From positions 2,852,001-2,916,000 of the forward strand of contig JAUCEF010000004.1 of assembly GCA_033558025.1 (NCBI GenBank): DNA of 64,000 bases. The letters run 5' to 3'. Position 1 is the first letter of the stretch, and each line of letters opens with the position of its first letter. The notes below the pieces were generated by a model, which was given only the letters and a program-made list of their open reading frames with translations, had not been told where the DNA came from and did not search any database. This DNA comes from Phytophthora sp. 'mugwort'. Taxonomy: Eukaryota > Oomycota > Peronosporomycetes > Peronosporales > Peronosporaceae. The position numbers and the translations under genes are program-made. Positions 63,603 through 64,000 of the stretch are shown here, piece after piece.

Positions 63603-64000
63603 TTAAGCAGTTGTAACATCGATTACTTCACCAGTTAGTCTATCGTAGGTTAGTTCTTGCTCGGACACAACTAATACTAGCATATTGGTCCCTTGGCATC
63701 CTGCGTTTATGCCTTGAATCTGAATCGCTTGGGGGACATCACGCTCAGTTAGGCGACTAACGTCAGCAATGAGAACACGGTTAGTTAGAGACCACGTCTG
63801 ATAGTCAAGAAGACCATTAACCAGTTCAGGGGTGAGATCACCATTGATTGACGCAATTTTAGCTACCTCATTAGTAAAGTGGTGGAAGTCATAGTCATGG
63901 CTGATGTCGAAGGTCTGCTGCGAACCGATACGAACATTGAAGTTGCGGATACTCGAACCAGGGTGAAGAGTCCAAGGAGCAGAATTGAAAGGGCTCTGAA
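63603..64000 (-). CDS. Capsid-like protein, C-terminal part (Polinton/adintovirus-type major capsid)
   Basis: An open minus-strand frame of 131 codons enters from the right edge and ends at a TAA (63605-63603); the N-terminus is outside the window. Visible blocks are HPGSSIRNFNVRIG, a middle ASINGDLTPELVNGLLDY stretch, VLIADVSRLTERDVPQAIQI immediately followed by QG-x-N, and a final NMLVLVVSEQELTYDRLTGE. An aspartate-serine-arginine block, then VP-x-[AS]-[IV]-Q-[IV]-QG-x-N, then a beta-strand ending in E-x-x-[LI]-x-[YV]-[DN]-x-x-[TS]-G is how I recall the last jelly-roll strands of double-jelly-roll major capsid proteins in Polintons and adintoviruses. No stop or frameshift lies in the visible part. 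Identification rests on pattern memory, not on a search. Confidence 0.55.
   Translation of the reverse strand, partial: QSPFNSAPWTLHPGSSIRNFNVRIGSQQTFDISHDYDFHHFTNEVAKIASINGDLTPELVNGLLDYQTWSLTNRVLIADVSRLTERDVPQAIQIQGINAGCQGTNMLVLVVSEQELTYDRLTGEVIDVTTA

Larger units (their letters stand above)
63030..64000. mobile_element. Left part of a Polinton-like / virus-derived insertion (window edge)
   Basis: From about 63030 the base composition turns AT-rich and the gene style changes to tightly packed short genes. A 74-residue plus-strand protein converges, only about 80 bp away, on a minus-strand gene with capsid-like features that leaves the window. The left boundary is estimated from composition only; no terminal repeat could be defined. 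Confidence 0.5.

Noticed and set aside
1..64000. Search for RxLR or Crinkler effectors, tRNAs, rRNAs and CRISPR arrays
   Set aside because: No RxLR-dEER after a signal peptide, no LFLAK leader, no cloverleaf or rRNA stretch, and no regularly spaced repeat array was seen by eye.

Overview
The window looks like nuclear DNA of an oomycete, most likely Phytophthora or a close relative. It is compact and fairly GC-rich, with genes carrying no introns or a few short GT-AG introns of about 60-150 bp. Repeat-poor blocks of closely spaced housekeeping genes alternate with a repeat-rich block of decayed transposons, as in Phytophthora genomes. A lysine-pathway fusion gene (aminotransferase plus DapB) points to the diaminopimelate route used by oomycetes. 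Species assignment is inference; no database search was possible.

Layout. (1) 1-12.4 kb is a gene block: a mitochondrial carrier (cut by the left edge), a 741-residue family protein with a decayed C-terminal paralogue beside it, GAR1, SmG, MBF1, a PH-like domain protein, TMEM14 and an RNase-kappa-like protein. (2) 12.7-36.4 kb is a transposon graveyard. It holds an end-to-end piggyBac-like element with TTAA flanks, two Ty1/copia relics (one with both LTRs), a small Gypsy-type LTR element with a gag remnant, pogo-like and several IS630/Tc1-like DDE transposase relics, and a tandemly duplicated hairpin. All the transposase and pol frames I followed are broken. (3) 36.5-61.9 kb is a second gene block: a 2033-residue ASPM-like protein, ribosomal protein P1, a 75-residue single-pass membrane protein, peroxisomal 2,4-dienoyl-CoA reductase with a C-terminal SKL, two oomycete proteins of unknown function, a mitochondrial sulfurtransferase, GDP-L-fucose synthase, a signal-peptide glutathione peroxidase, a WD40-like/coiled-coil/RING protein and the aminotransferase-DapB fusion. 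(4) 62.1-64 kb is repeat and virus-like: a MITE-like inverted repeat, a truncated transposase N-terminus, then an AT-richer stretch with a small GKY-repeat protein facing a gene that resembles the C-terminus of a Polinton/adintovirus-type major capsid protein and runs off the right edge.

The housekeeping genes do not form one pathway. Several are divergent pairs with short shared upstream regions (SmG/MBF1, TMEM14/RNase kappa, ASPM/P1, dienoyl-CoA reductase/unknown, sulfurtransferase/fucose synthase, glutathione peroxidase/RING). I saw no rRNA, tRNA or CRISPR.
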